Assembly (NCBI GenBank): GCA_047967505.1 | Contig: CM106539.1 | Reading direction: 5' to 3' (one strand) | Length of the DNA stretch: 64,000 nt | From: Dipteris shenzhenensis | Taxonomy: Eukaryota; Polypodiophyta; Polypodiopsida; Gleicheniales | In this document: positions 33,591-45,877 of the stretch, one piece after another | Layout: every line of letters begins with the position of its first letter | Position numbering within the stretch: the stretch's first letter is position 1 | Notes under the pieces: model-generated | Seen by the model: only the letters and a program-made list of their open reading frames with translations | Database searches by the model: none | Told to the model about the DNA's origin: nothing | Program-made: the position numbers and the translations under genes

Positions 33591-34699
33591 TTATACATGC
33601 TGCAATGTAGTCATATTTTCATGTTGTTTCGCAATGGTAGTAATTAGATGCTGAATACTCTCAGCCTGAAATGCTAGCAGATCAGCTTCTGTATATGATT
33701 CCATTTTGACTGGTAACTCCAAATCAAAAATCTCTCTAAGAAACAACATGCAGTTGTAGGCAACTCTCCACCCACAGCTGTGTCCATCTTTTTGCTCCAC
33801 TGGCAGACATCTTTTGAATTCTACTTGATCTTGTTGCTCCGTGGTTGTTCTGACAGTAGATACTAGCCGATATGCAGCACTGTCCAGCATGACATATGAA
33901 ATATATTAATATGTCATGATCATAAGATACAAAATAAGAAAGTATCAAAAATATTAAGAGAATAATTACCTTGGGGAGTTGGCATGATAGCCTTCTATTG
34001 AATTCACAAACCATAAATGGTTGAGTTTAAGGTCCCAGAAGATCAGACTCCAATGTGAGCTACACCACCAGAATAAAAATGATTATTGTTTTACACAAAC
34101 TTGCCAAAGAAATAGTAAAAATAAGGTTAGAGTTGATACTTACGCCTCATGATAAGGCATTAAGATGACTCGCACCCCATCTAAATTCAAAGGGCTTAAC
34201 CAGGTACAAACATCTTCTATAGTCTTTTGAGGAGAGCTAAGAATAGAAGAAAGGAGAGCATCGAGCATGTAGACACGATGCTGCACACTGTACTAGGAAG
34301 CTGAGAAATAACTACACTGCACCAAGAAATAAACAAACATTAGCTCATAGAATTGATTTGCATTCTGCACTAGGAAACTGATATATAACTGAACTGTGAA
34401 TAAATAAACAAATGTTAGCTTATTGAAGTAGCAATAAATAAATAAACATTACCTAAGAATGGCCAAGATAACATTGTCATTAACCTCTTTTAAAGGATTG
34501 GAGAGGATTGAAACCTCCTCTCTACCAAAGCTTAAATACTAAGGTTCTCGTTTCAAAACGATCCTAACTTGAAATGAGCTCTCCATTTTATCTAATGCAG
34601 CTAAATTTGATTTTTCAATCAAATTTAGAGGTGGTTGCATTGTTGAAGTAGAAGGGAGTGCCTCCGTATTGACTTCATCCATTTCTTCTCCCTCTATTG
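33591..34699 (-). pseudogene. Ulp1-like (C48) peptidase module 1
   Basis: Exons: 34453-34699, 34144-34316, 33970-34059 and 33591-33879. Key motifs are SHWSLIFWD (catalytic His), LWFVNSIEG (Asn where Ulp1 has Asp) and EQKDGHSCGWRVAYN (oxyanion Gln and catalytic Cys). This is the best-preserved Cys exon. The first exon has an in-frame TAG at about 34541, where module 2 has a His-Phe pair, and the second exon has a one-base frame error before its conserved LDALL block. The module is therefore disabled. An upstream acidic exon with a GT donor links it to the methyltransferase-like region. Confidence 0.65.
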
Positions 34700-34789
34700 C
34701 TTGTAAACAAATATGAGAGATTAGATTCATTATCTTTAAATTTAAATCTTATTTAAAAAATTGTATTTAGTTGAGAAATAGAGAGTTCA

Positions 34790-36148
34790 TACCGCTAAGT
34801 ATTGTCGTAGTGGCCTTTTTTCATAACCCTGCAAGCCATAATTATCAAAGGAGGCATCATCATATTTGTCTTCATCCACCAACCTCTCTGTGAATGGGTC
34901 ATGTAAGTCCATCTTTTCATCATCAACAACTGGGACATTATGATCTTCAAGGTAATCATCCATCATCGGTGTCCTTGTGGTCTATCTCTTTTTCATAGCC
35001 TGTGGTTAGATCTGCTTGAAGCTGGAAATAGGCCATGAAATGCTTATTTTCAATAATATTGGTGGAGTTGCCTTTTCTTAGGAGATCCTCAAATAAATAT
35101 CCGATCCTGCACAAGGTGACCTCCCAACCTGCCGGCAGCAAATTCTCCATCATGGTAAGCAAGAGACTCCCACTTTTTGCAGGACTTCCATAGTTGTTTT
35201 TTTGGTAATGTATGGACTTGGGAATATCTTGCTCTTCTAGCATCAATCTCAAATTATTTGAATTCCCTCTTATGTTCTTTTGTAAGGAGTGATCAGGGTT
35301 GGGACTCCGCATACACAGAAAGAATGATTCAAGAGTTTAAATCGCTATGCCACATTCTCTCTTGCCTCTCTTTGCTGCATAAACACCACTATAGATCTTC
35401 AAATATGATGAATATGCTCGCTCTAGAGTAACCTGCATGGCTTCTTTGTCTTTTTTATCAACAAATATGACAATGTTACAAATCGCCACTTTGCTAATGG
35501 TGGTATATACTATTCTATCAATGAAGTTATGGATATCATCGCTAGAAACTTCATTGATAAAGAATAGTTGTGGCTTATCCCATGCTGACTCATTCTTGAA
35601 GAAGTCATCTTCTGAGACTCCCCTGAAGTTGACAAGCTTTCCAGACTCTACCGTAACCTCTACATTGAATTGAAAGCTTTGGTGCATATCTGTCGGCATT
35701 CTGATCTCGCTGATTAATCTTTCCACATATGCAACCACCTGTTGTGGGATCTCTTTTCTCATATAAGAGGTTACTATTTCCGACCCATCTTCATCCTTTT
35801 TAATCCACTTGTTTGCCCATAGCTTTACCTTGGGTGTTAACAAAGAAGCTATATGCTTCACCACATTGTAGTCAATGTTACAATAAGTGGAATTTGTTTC
35901 TCTGACAGCAAATACTTGATGGCACTATGCACTGCATCACGCCTCACCTGTACATTGATGCATTCTTCCATGTAGTGGTCTTTGTCTTTTTTTCCAAAAA
36001 ACCATTCTTTCTTTAAAATTTTTTGTGCTGCCATGGATGCATACTTATCAGGTAAGTACTTTACAGGCCTCTACATCCTTGCCGTCAACTCCTTCTTATC
36101 CATTACCTTTGACTTGCCGGAGATAAACAAAGGAGCTTCATAGGTCAG
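34790..36148 (-). pseudogene. Amino-methyltransferase-like region and acidic linker, decayed
   Basis: After the ParB-like frame stops (TAG at 36149-36151), related coding text continues on the minus strand: LPDKYASMAAQKILKKEWFF, then frame changes, then the open frames 35337-35864 and 34956-35312, which share one frame and are split by a TAA. In the first, QLFFINEVSSDDIHNF and then ICNIVIFVD occupy the place of the DPPW-type motif IV region. In the second, AKSGSLLLTMMENLLPAGWEV then NIIENKHF resembles the C-terminal 'PG.vlD.F.GSG...E' part of beta-class N4/N6 amino-methyltransferases. Both catalytic signatures are eroded. An acidic exon follows, ending in a GTATG donor near 34797. The methyltransferase assignment is my inference from motif order. 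Confidence 0.4.
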
Positions 36149-37996
36149 CTATCCACGCTCACAAGCAATGCACGTTTCAAGCATCTCATTGAACACTTCA
36201 ACAGGACGAAATATGATAGAAGTGTAGTCGGCATATCTGTCCCTCACCACCTTGAGGCTTGTCATACTTTCTTCCCGCTCTTGGGTTCCCCTAGGCACAA
36301 TTGCACTCAAAGAAGTATAAAAGTTTGTGAGTGTGTCGGCATCTGCTTTTGTGACCTTTCGCTTCAAATCAAGATTTGGAGAACCAAATGTTGTCCATAT
36401 CACCCTTGCCTTCTGTAAGACCTCTGATGTTGAGGATATCTTACGCTTTCCATGGACATAATGATTAAGTCTTTCGGACTCAATCAAATACTTAATCTCA
36501 TGCTTGAATATACAGATCGTTGCAGGATAATAATGGAATGAGCTTATCTTTACAAATTGTTCTAGAGTGAGTCTTTTGCCCTCCTTTGCTTCCCTTGCGA
36601 TCTGATTACAAGCATAAGCCCAATGTTGACCATCAATGGGCTGGAATCTGCAATGAAGGAGAAATTCCTTCTTGACTTCCTTTAGCATATTCTCTCCTTG
36701 TGTCTCTTCACCTTGTTCATGTGGAATATTTTTTAGAGTGTTTTTAAAGAATTGACTGAAGATCTCCTCGAAATGTGTAGGCCCTGTAAATGTTATTTGA
36801 TCCAGAAAACTATTTTTGGTTGGACAAAACATTATTGGGCGCAAGACCACATTGCTTGCCACAGGTTTCTTACCATCTCTCAAAGCCTCGTATATTTGCA
36901 TTGCATAGGATATATCAAGGCTTCGGCTATTAGTAAACAGAGCTGCAGCTTCCACATCTTTGGCATTCACAAACCACGTCCTTTGACCCCAGATATATCC
37001 CACATCATCATCTGTAACTGCTTCATTAAGACGCAGATTAAGATTTTTGATTGATGTGAGTTCATCCTGATCATCTTCAGCCTCGGATTCTGAGTCTTCT
37101 TCATCTTTCTCTTTTTTTGACCGTTTTACATCCACATTATCTTTCTCTACAGTGGGACGATGTCTTTTCTTACTGCTTGGAACCATGGCTCTTGCAGTAC
37201 TAGCCTTTTGCATTTCACGTCGTGGTTTGCTAGCAAGAGCTTCTAGCATAACTGCAGTGGATCGGCCTTGATCTTCTTCAATTTTTGCTAATTCCCGTGC
37301 ACTCAAGGCTTGTTTTTCATCATCCTTAGTTACATCCACCATTTCTGGCTCTAGAAGTTTGCGCTTATGTTCTACAGGTTTGTGACAGTGTGCCTGTTCT
37401 TCTTGTCCCTGCATTGAAGTCTGAGCTTTTTGATCTCCTTCATGTGATGATTCTTGCATATGGGGAGCATATTCTGCATCCTGAAAGTATTCAAGCATTA
37501 TCTTTGCATGCATCCTTTTTGCCACCACACTAGGAAATTGCTCCCAAGTATATGAAAGAGTCTCCAATGCCCTTTGCAGCTCTGGAAACTTTGATGCTTG
37601 AGGAGGAGGCATCACAAAGGTCTTTGCGTCTCTCCTTGACACAATAAAATGCATACCGCCAACTTCAGGATCTGAACTCTTTGTTAAAATATCCACAAAG
37701 GTGTCTTTTTGCTGAATTATTATGCCTACTACAAGGCTTGAAGTCATATCTTTTTTGAAGAAAGTAGCATCCCATGGATCTTCAACACCATTGAACTCCC
37801 TTTTTGACATAAGTAGAAAGAGTCTCTTTTCCTTTTGATGAAGAAACCAAGCTCTTCTACCCATGTGATATCGAGTCCACCTACCAAAGCCATTGGGGCT
37901 ATATTCCCTTCCTTTGAAATTCAAAGTGACATCAGAAACCCATTCTCTGATCTCAGAGTCATTTAGCATAGCCATCACATTAGCTGATTGCTCCAT
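36149..37996 (-). CDS. Large nuclear-type protein with ParB-like domain, 615 aa
   Basis: The ATG at 37994-37996 is chosen because a good 3' splice site (TTTTCTTGTAG) lies just upstream and the longer frame to 38089 reads through intron-like AT-rich sequence. Residues 1-190 form an unrecognised domain with many aromatic residues. Residues 190-330 are a Lys/Glu-rich linker with nuclear-localisation-like clusters (KKRHRP, KRSKKEK) and an acidic run. Residues 350-510 contain QPIDGQHWAYACNQIA with Asp455, matching the 'DGQHR'-like core of ParB-fold domains, with preceding text in the ParB order. The frame is intact, but downstream parts of the same gene are decayed. In phages and mobile elements ParB-like domains are often fused to DNA methyltransferases, as suggested here. 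Confidence 0.6.
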   Translation of the reverse strand: MEQSANVMAMLNDSEIREWVSDVTLNFKGREYSPNGFGRWTRYHMGRRAWFLHQKEKRLFLLMSKREFNGVEDPWDATFFKKDMTSSLVVGIIIQQKDTFVDILTKSSDPEVGGMHFIVSRRDAKTFVMPPPQASKFPELQRALETLSYTWEQFPSVVAKRMHAKIMLEYFQDAEYAPHMQESSHEGDQKAQTSMQGQEEQAHCHKPVEHKRKLLEPEMVDVTKDDEKQALSARELAKIEEDQGRSTAVMLEALASKPRREMQKASTARAMVPSSKKRHRPTVEKDNVDVKRSKKEKDEEDSESEAEDDQDELTSIKNLNLRLNEAVTDDDVGYIWGQRTWFVNAKDVEAAALFTNSRSLDISYAMQIYEALRDGKKPVASNVVLRPIMFCPTKNSFLDQITFTGPTHFEEIFSQFFKNTLKNIPHEQGEETQGENMLKEVKKEFLLHCRFQPIDGQHWAYACNQIAREAKEGKRLTLEQFVKISSFHYYPATICIFKHEIKYLIESERLNHYVHGKRKISSTSEVLQKARVIWTTFGSPNLDLKRKVTKADADTLTNFYTSLSAIVPRGTQEREESMTSLKVVRDRYADYTSIIFRPVEVFNEMLETCIACERG

Positions 37997-38059
37997 AATC
38001 CTACAAGAAAAGATAATGAAGAATTTAGATACATACAAGTAAAGTACAATATACAACCC

Positions 38060-38640
38060 TTGATACAATAAATGTGGGAAATAGCCCAAAAGGCTTTACA
38101 AGGCTTCATATGGCAATAAATGTGGGAAATAGCCTAAAAGGCTTTACAAGGCTTAAATATTTGTACAAATGTAAAAGAATTAGCCAATAAAGCTTTACAA
38201 GTAATATAAAATGTCGTCTAGTGATAAAGCTTCAATCTTCGTGAAGATTCATGTAATCTGTCCATCCATTGATATCTGATACCCAACTGATGCAATCTAT
38301 CCACTAAAAACTATTCCACTGATATCCACTTATGCAGCCCACATGATATCCACTTATGCATCCCACTGATACTCGCTAATTAGTGAATGGTCGGGATGGT
38401 CGGGTTTATTACAAGGCGCTTCATATGACAATAAATGTAAAAAATAGCATAAAAGGCTTTACAAGGATTTTTATGACAATAAATGAGCTTAAATATTTAT
38501 ACAAATGCAATAAAAATAACCAATAATCATCAAGCTCCAATATGTCCCATGACATGTAATCTGTCCACTGATAAATGTAATCTGTCCACTGATATCTACT
38601 CATGCAATCTGCCCACTGATAAACTTCTTGGTAAATGGTA
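38060..38640. repeat. Short tandem and dispersed repeats upstream of the ParB-like gene
   Basis: AATAAATGTGGGAAATAGCC followed by AAAAGGCTTTACAAGGCTT occurs two to three times, and GATATCCACTTATGCA-type units recur at 38270-38370 and 38570-38620. No gene is seen. The region may hold the promoter of the minus-strand gene. Confidence 0.6.
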
Positions 38641-39049
38641 AAAGGTCTTATTTAATAGCATGTTATGAGTGTTAAACCGCATGTGACCGAAGGGACTGAC
38701 AACGATTAGGAACTAGTTAGAAAAATTTGAGCATGGCTTCGATTGGCAACTTGGAGAATTGTCTCTCCTCTAAGGCAATCTAATCTATGCTAAACTATGC
38801 TAAACCAACCGTCGAAGCGAAGAAAAACAATAAATAATTTCTTTTTCTGTGTTCATTTTAATGTGCTGGGGTTTAAGAGGCTTAAATATGCAAAAGAAGG
38901 GGTTGTGATGTAGAGGCTAAACCTGCATGTGATATAAATGAAGAACAAGTATCTAAAGAAAAGTTAACATTTTTCAATTTAAAAGATGAATATATATAAA
39001 AATATTATCTCACCTTCAAAACAAACCATAAATTCACTCTTTTATAATT

Positions 39050-39096
39050 TTTTAAAAGTATAATATAAAAGATGTAAATATATAAAACTCTCTTTA

Positions 39097-39141
<45 letters not shown>

Positions 39142-39316
39142 CTCCTAAATCTCTTTGTAGCCATAGTCAAGACACCTCATTCTCTCTCTTAATCTCTCTC
39201 TCTCTCTCTCTATAACTCTTAAGTATTTTTCTCTCTATCCTCATCCCACTTATTCTCTGTCTCCCTCTCCCTCCCTCTAGCAGAGAAGTTTCATTCCTCT
39301 CTCTCTCTCCCTCTCT

Positions 39317-39363
<47 letters not shown>

Positions 39364-39876
39364 CCTAAGTCTCCCTCTTCTCTTCTCTCTCTCTCTCTCT
39401 CTTTTCCTCTCTCCTCTCCCCACGTTTCATTCTGATAAACATCTCTCTCTCTCTCTCTCTCTCCCTCTCTCTCTCTCCCTCTCTCTCTTTCTCTCTCTCT
39501 CCCTCTCTCTCCCTACTCTCTCCCTCCCTCAAGCAGCCATGGTCCCCAAGAGACCCGCTTCTCTCTCTTAATCTCTCTCCCTCTCTCTCCTCTCTCTTTC
39601 TTTCCCTCCCTACTCTTCTCTCTCATTTAAAAATATAATATAAAAGATGTAAATATATAAAACTCTCTTTACTTTCTCTCTCTCTCTCTCTCTCTCGACT
39701 CCTAAATCTCTTTGTAGCCATAGTCAAGACACCTCATTCTCTCTCTTAATCTCTCTCTCTCTCTCTTTGACAACTCTTAAGTATTTTTCTCTCTATCCTC
39801 ATCCCACTTATTCTCTCTCTCCCTCTCCCTCCCTCTAGCACAGAAGTTTCATTCCTCTCTCTCTCTCTCCCTCTCT

Positions 39877-39930
<54 letters not shown>

Positions 39931-39996
39931 AAGTCTCCCTCTTCTCTTCTCTCTCTCTCTCTCTTTTCCTCTCTCCTCTCGCCACGTTTCATTCTG
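39050..39996. repeat. CT-rich microsatellite block, duplicated with ~575-bp period
   Basis: Long CT runs are mixed with landmark sequence. A block with TAATATAAAAGATGTAAATA and TCTTTGTAGCCATAGTCAAG occurs near 39061 and again near 39636. The Arg-Glu repeat frame on the minus strand (39835-40356) is the microsatellite read as codons. Confidence 0.9.
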
Positions 39997-42900
39997 ATCA
40001 GCGTGTTTTTTTACGGATGTGCATGACACTAGAGCAAAAATAGTATTTAATGGTTGATCGACCATGCAAAGCATATCCGATGGGCACAATACTTTGCACA
40101 CACCTTCAACTAGGTGGAATTGACTTACATGAAAAGTGGAACGCCCATCGCATAAGTGCTTGATCAGATAACACACGTAGAAAGGTGTTTTTTTACGGAT
40201 GTGCATGGCACTAAGGCAAAAATGGTATTTAATGCTCGATCGACCATGCAAAGCATATCCGATGGGCATAATACTTTTCCTATACCTCAACTTAGGTCGT
40301 ATTAAAATGTTGTCAAAGAGGCACACCCATCCGATAAGTACTTGGTCAGATAACATACCTAAGGGCGTGTTTTTTTGCGGATGTGCATACCACTAGGGAA
40401 AAAACGGTGTATAATGCGTGATCGACCATGCAAATCATATCCGATGGTGACAATACTTTGCACACACCTCAACCTAGTTGAAACAGACTTGCGTGCAAAC
40501 TGGAGCCCCCATCCAATAAGTACTAGTTTGAATAACATACCTAGGACCGTGTTTTTTCATGGTTGTGCATGACACCAAGGCAAAAACGGTGTTTTATGCT
40601 TGATCGACAATGCAAAGCATATCCGATGGGCACAATACTTTGCACACACCTTCAACTAGGTGGAATTAACTTACATGCAAAGTGTCATGCCCATCGCATA
40701 AGTGCTTGATCAGATAAGACACCTAGCAGCGTGTTTTTTTACGGATGTGCATGGCACTAAGGCAAAAATGGTATTTAATGCTCGATCAACCATGCAAAGC
40801 ATATCCGATGGGCACAATACTTTGCACACACCTTTAACTAGGTGGAATTGACTTACATGCAAAGTGGCACACCCATCCCATAAGTGCTTGATTGGATAAC
40901 ATACCTATCAGCGTGTTTTTTTACGGATGTGCATGACACTAGAGCAAAAATAGTATTTAATGGTCGATCGACCATGCAAAGCATATCCGATGGGCACAAT
41001 ACTTTGCACACACCTTCAAATAGGTGGAATTGACTTACATGAAAAGTGGCACGCCCATCGCATAAGTGCTTGATAAGATAACACACGTAGAAGTGTGTTT
41101 TTTTACGGATGTGCATGGCACTAAGGCAAAAATGGTATTTGATGCTCGATCGACCATGCAAAGCATATCCGATTGGCACGATACTTTGCACACACCTTCA
41201 ACTAGGTGGAATTGACTTACATACAAAGTGGCATTCCCATCGCATAAGTGCTTGATCGGATAACACACCTAGCAGCGTGTTTTTTTACGGATGTGCATGG
41301 CACTAAGGCAAAAATGGTATTTAATGCTCGATCGACCATGCAAAGCATATCCGATGGGTATAATACTTTTCCTATACCTCAACTTAGGTCGTATTAAAAT
41401 GTTGTCAAAGAGGCACACCCATCCGATAAGTACTTGGTCAGATAACATACCTAAGGGCGTGTTTTTTTGTGGATGTGCATACCACTAGGGAAAAAACGGT
41501 GTATAATGCGTGATCGACCATGCAAATCATATCCGATGGTGACAATACTTTGCACACACCTCAACCTAGTTGAAACAGACTTGCGTGCAAACTGGAGCCC
41601 CCATCCGATAAGTACTAGTTTGAATAACACAGCTAGGACTGCGTTTTTTGACGAATGTGCATGACACCAAGGCAAAAACGGTGTTTTATGCTTGATCGAC
41701 AATGCAAAGCATATCCCATGGGCACAATACTTTGCACACACCTTCAACTAAGTAGATTCAACTTACATGCAAAGTGGCACGCCCATCCCATAAGTGCTTG
41801 ATTGGATAACATACCTAGCAGCATGTTTTTTGATGGATGTGCATGACACTAGAGTAAAACTAGTATTTAATGCTCGATTGACCATGCAAAGGATATCTGA
41901 TGGGCACAATACTTTGCACACACTTTCAACTAGGTGGAGTTGACTTACATGCAAAGTGGCATTCCCATCGCATAAGTGCTTATCGTATAACACACCTAGG
42001 AGCGTGTTTTTTTACGGATGTGCATGGCACTAAGGCAAAAATGGTATTTAATGCTCGATCGACCATGCAAAGCATATCCGATGGGCATAATACTTTTCTC
42101 ATACCTCACCCTAGGTGGTATTAAAATGTTGTCAAAGAGGCACACCCATCCGATAAGTACTTGGTCAGATAACATACCTAAGGGCGTGTTTTTTTGTGGA
42201 TGTGCATACCACTAGGAAAAAAACGGTGTATAATGCGTGATCAACCATGCAAATCATATCCGATGGTGACAATACTTTGCACACACCTAAAACTAGTGGA
42301 AACGGACTTGTGTGCAAACTGGAGCCCCCATCCGATAAGTACTAGTTTGAATAATACACCTAGGACCGTGTTTTTTCATGGTTGTGCATGACACCAAGGC
42401 GAAAACGGTGTTTTATGCTTGATCGACAATGCAAAGCATATCTGATGGGCACAATACTTTGCACACACCTTTAACTAGGTGGAATCGACTTACATGCAAA
42501 GTGGCACGCCCATCCCACAAGTTCTTGATCGGATCACATACCTAGCAGCGTGTTTTTTGACGGATGTGCATGACACTAGAGCAAAAATAGTATTTAATGC
42601 TCGATCAACCATGCAAAGCATATCCGATGGGCACAAAACTTTTCGTATGCCTCAACCTAGGTGGTATTGAAATGTTCGCAATGAGGCACACCCATCCGAT
42701 AAGTAATTGGTCAGATAACACACCTAGCAGCGTGTTTTTTTACGGATGTGCATGGCACTAAGGCAAAAATGGTATTAATGCTCGATCCACCATGCAAAGC
42801 ATATCCGATGGGCACGATACTTTGCACACACCTTCAACTAGATGGAATAGACTTATATGCAAAGCGGCATGCGCATCCCATAAGTGCTTGATTGGATTAC

Positions 42901-45757
42901 ATAGCTAGCAGCGTGTTTTTTGATGGATGTGCATGACACTAGATCAAAAATAGTATTTAATGCTCGATCGACCATGCAAAGCATATCCGATGGGCACAAG
43001 ACTTTTCGTACGCCTTAACCTAGCTGGTATTGAAATGTTCTCAATGAGGCACACCCATTCGATAAGTACTTGTTCAGATAACACACCTAATGGCGTGTTT
43101 TTTTGCGGATGTGCATATCATTAGGAAAAAAATGATGTATAATGCGTGATCGACCATACAAATCATATCCGATGGTGACAATACTTTGCACGCACCTCAA
43201 TGTAGTTAAAAAGGACTTGTGTGCAAAGTGGAGCCCCCATCTGATAAGTACTTATTTGAATAACACACCTATGGCCGTGTTTTTATATGGTTGTGCATGA
43301 CACTAAGGCAAAAACGGTGTGTTATGCTTGATCGACAATGCAAAGCATATCCAATGGGCACAATACTTTGCACACACCTTGAACTAGGTGGAATTGACTT
43401 ACATGAAAAGTGGCACGCCCATCGCATAAGTGCTTGTTTAGATAACACACCTAGCAGCGTGTTTTTTTACGGATGTGCATGGCACTAAGGGAAAAATGGT
43501 ATTTAATGCTCGATCGACCATGCAAAGCATATCCGATGGGCACGATACTTTGCACACACCTTCAACCTTGTGGAATAGACTTACATGCAAAGTGGCACGC
43601 CCATCCCATAAGTGCTTGATCGGATAATATACCTAGTAGCGTGTTTTTTGACGGATGTGCATGACACTAGAGTAAAAAAAGTATTTAATGCTCGATCGAC
43701 CATGCAAATGATATGCAATGGGAACAAAGCTTTTTGTATGCCTCAACCTAGGTGGTATTGAAATGTTCTCAATGAGGCACACCCATCCGATAAGTACTTG
43801 GTCAAATAACACACCTAATGGCGTGTTTTTTTGCGGATGTGCATATCATTAGGAAAAAAATGGTGTATAATGCGTGATTGACCATGCAAATCATATCTGA
43901 TGGTGAAAATACGTTGCATGCACCTCAACGTAGTTAAAACAAACTTGCGTGCAATGTGGATCCCCCATCTGATAAGTACTTATTTGAATAACACACCTAT
44001 GGCCGTGTTTTTATATGGTTGTGCATGACACTAAGGCAGAAACGGTGTGTTATGCTTGATCGACAATGCAAAGCATATCCGATGAACACAATACTTTGCA
44101 CACACCTTCAACTAGGTGTAATTGACTTACATGCAAAGTGGCATGCCCATCGCATAAGTGCTTGATCAGATAACACACCTAGCAGCGTGTTTTTTACGGA
44201 TGTGCATGGCACCAAGGCAAAAATGGTATTTAATGCTCGATCAACCATGCAAAGCATATCGGATGGGCACTATACTTTGCACACACCTTCAACTAGGCGT
44301 AATTGACTTACATGCAAAGTGGCATTCCCATCGCATAAGTTCTTGATCGGATAACACACCTAGCAACGTGTTTTTTTACGGATGTGCATGGCACTAAGGC
44401 AAAAATGGTATTTAATCGATCGACCATGCAAAGCATATCCGATGGGCATAATACTTTTCTTATACCTCAACCTAGGTGGTATTAAAATGTTGTCAAAGAG
44501 GTACACCCATCCGATAAGTACTTGGTCAGATAACATACCTAAGGGTGTGTTTTTTTGCGGATGTGCATACCACTAGGAAAAAAACGGTGTATAATGCATG
44601 ATCGACCATGCAAATCATATCCGATGGTGACAATACTTTGCACACACCTCAACCTAGTTGAAACAGACTTGCGTGCAAACTGGAGCCCCCATTCGATAAG
44701 TACTAGTTTGAATAACACATCTAGGATTGCGTTTTTTGACGAATGTGCATGACACTAAGACAAAAACGGTGTTTTATGCTTGATCGACAATGCAAAGCAT
44801 ATCCGATGGGCACAATACTTTGCACACACCTTCAACTAGGTAGAATAAACTTACATGCAAAGTGGCACGCCCATCCCATAAGTGCTTGATCATATAACAT
44901 ACCTAGCAGCGTGTTTTTTGACGGATGTGCATGACACTAGAGTAAAAATAGTATTTAATGCTCGATTGACCATGCAAAGGATATCCAATGGGCACAAAAC
45001 TTTTGCAACCTCAACCTAGGTGGTATTAAAATGTTCTCAATGAGGCACACCCATCCGATAAGTACTTGGTCAGATAACACACCTAATGGCGTGTTTTTGT
45101 GCGAATGTGCATATCATTAGGGAAAAAATGGTGTATAATGCGTGATCGACCATGCAAATCATATCCGATGGTGACAATACTTTGCACGCACCTCAACGTA
45201 GTTAAAATGGACTTGCGTGCAAAGTGGAGCCCCCATCTAATAAGTACTTATTTGAATAACACACCTATGGCCGTGTTTTTATATGGTTGTGCATGACAGT
45301 AAGGCAGAAACAGTGTGTTATGCTTGATCGACAATGCAAAGCATATTGGATGGGCACAATACTTTGCACACACCTTCAACTAGGTGGAATTGACTTACAT
45401 GCAAAGTGGCATTTCCATCGCATAAGTACTTGATCGGATAACACACCTAGCAGCGTGTTTTTTTTACGGATGTGCATGACAGGAGCAAAAATAGTATTTA
45501 ATGCTCGATGGACCATGCAAAGCATATCCGATGGGTACAACACTTTTTGTACACCTCAACTAGGTGGAATTGACTTACATGCAAAGTGGCACCCACATCC
45601 CATTAGTGCTTGATTGGATAACGTACCTAGTAGGCTCATGTTTTTTTACGGATGTGCATGACACTAGAGCAAAAGTAGTATTTAATGCTTGATTGACCAT
45701 GCAAAGGATAACTTGGCATGTCCATCTGATGAGTACTTGATCGGATAACTTCTCCCA
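39997..45757. repeat. ~182-bp satellite array, about 31 monomers with higher-order structure
   Basis: Each monomer begins near GTGTTTTTTTACGGATGTGC and contains a GATCGACCATGCAAAGCAT core. At least four monomer classes can be told apart. The class with ATGGCACTAAGGCAAAAATGG followed by the class with GTATAATGCGTGATCGACC recurs at 40199, 41291, 42018 and 44382, spacings of 6, 4 and 13 monomers. Some monomers hold the perfect 16-bp palindrome ATGGTCGATCGACCAT (40960-40975). The repeated 65-77-codon frames are repeat artefacts. The array ends about 90 bp before the start of the DUF7869-like gene. Confidence 0.9.
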
Positions 45758-45877
45758 CTAATAAATTAAGTACTAATTAAAAATTATAATAAATAAGTAG
45801 ATTATTAAAAAGAGACTAATATTTATGTAATTGTTGCCACTGCAGCTTGCTTGCGACGAAGGACTCTCACAAAGGAG

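Noticed and set aside
39835-40356. 173-codon minus-strand frame with a long Arg-Glu repeat
   Set aside because: It is the CT microsatellite read as codons and runs into the satellite array.
40199-45296. Repeated 60-77 codon frames such as those starting MCMALRQKW and MRMCIPLGKK
   Set aside because: They recur with the satellite period and simply read the 182-bp monomers; no start, splice or family support.
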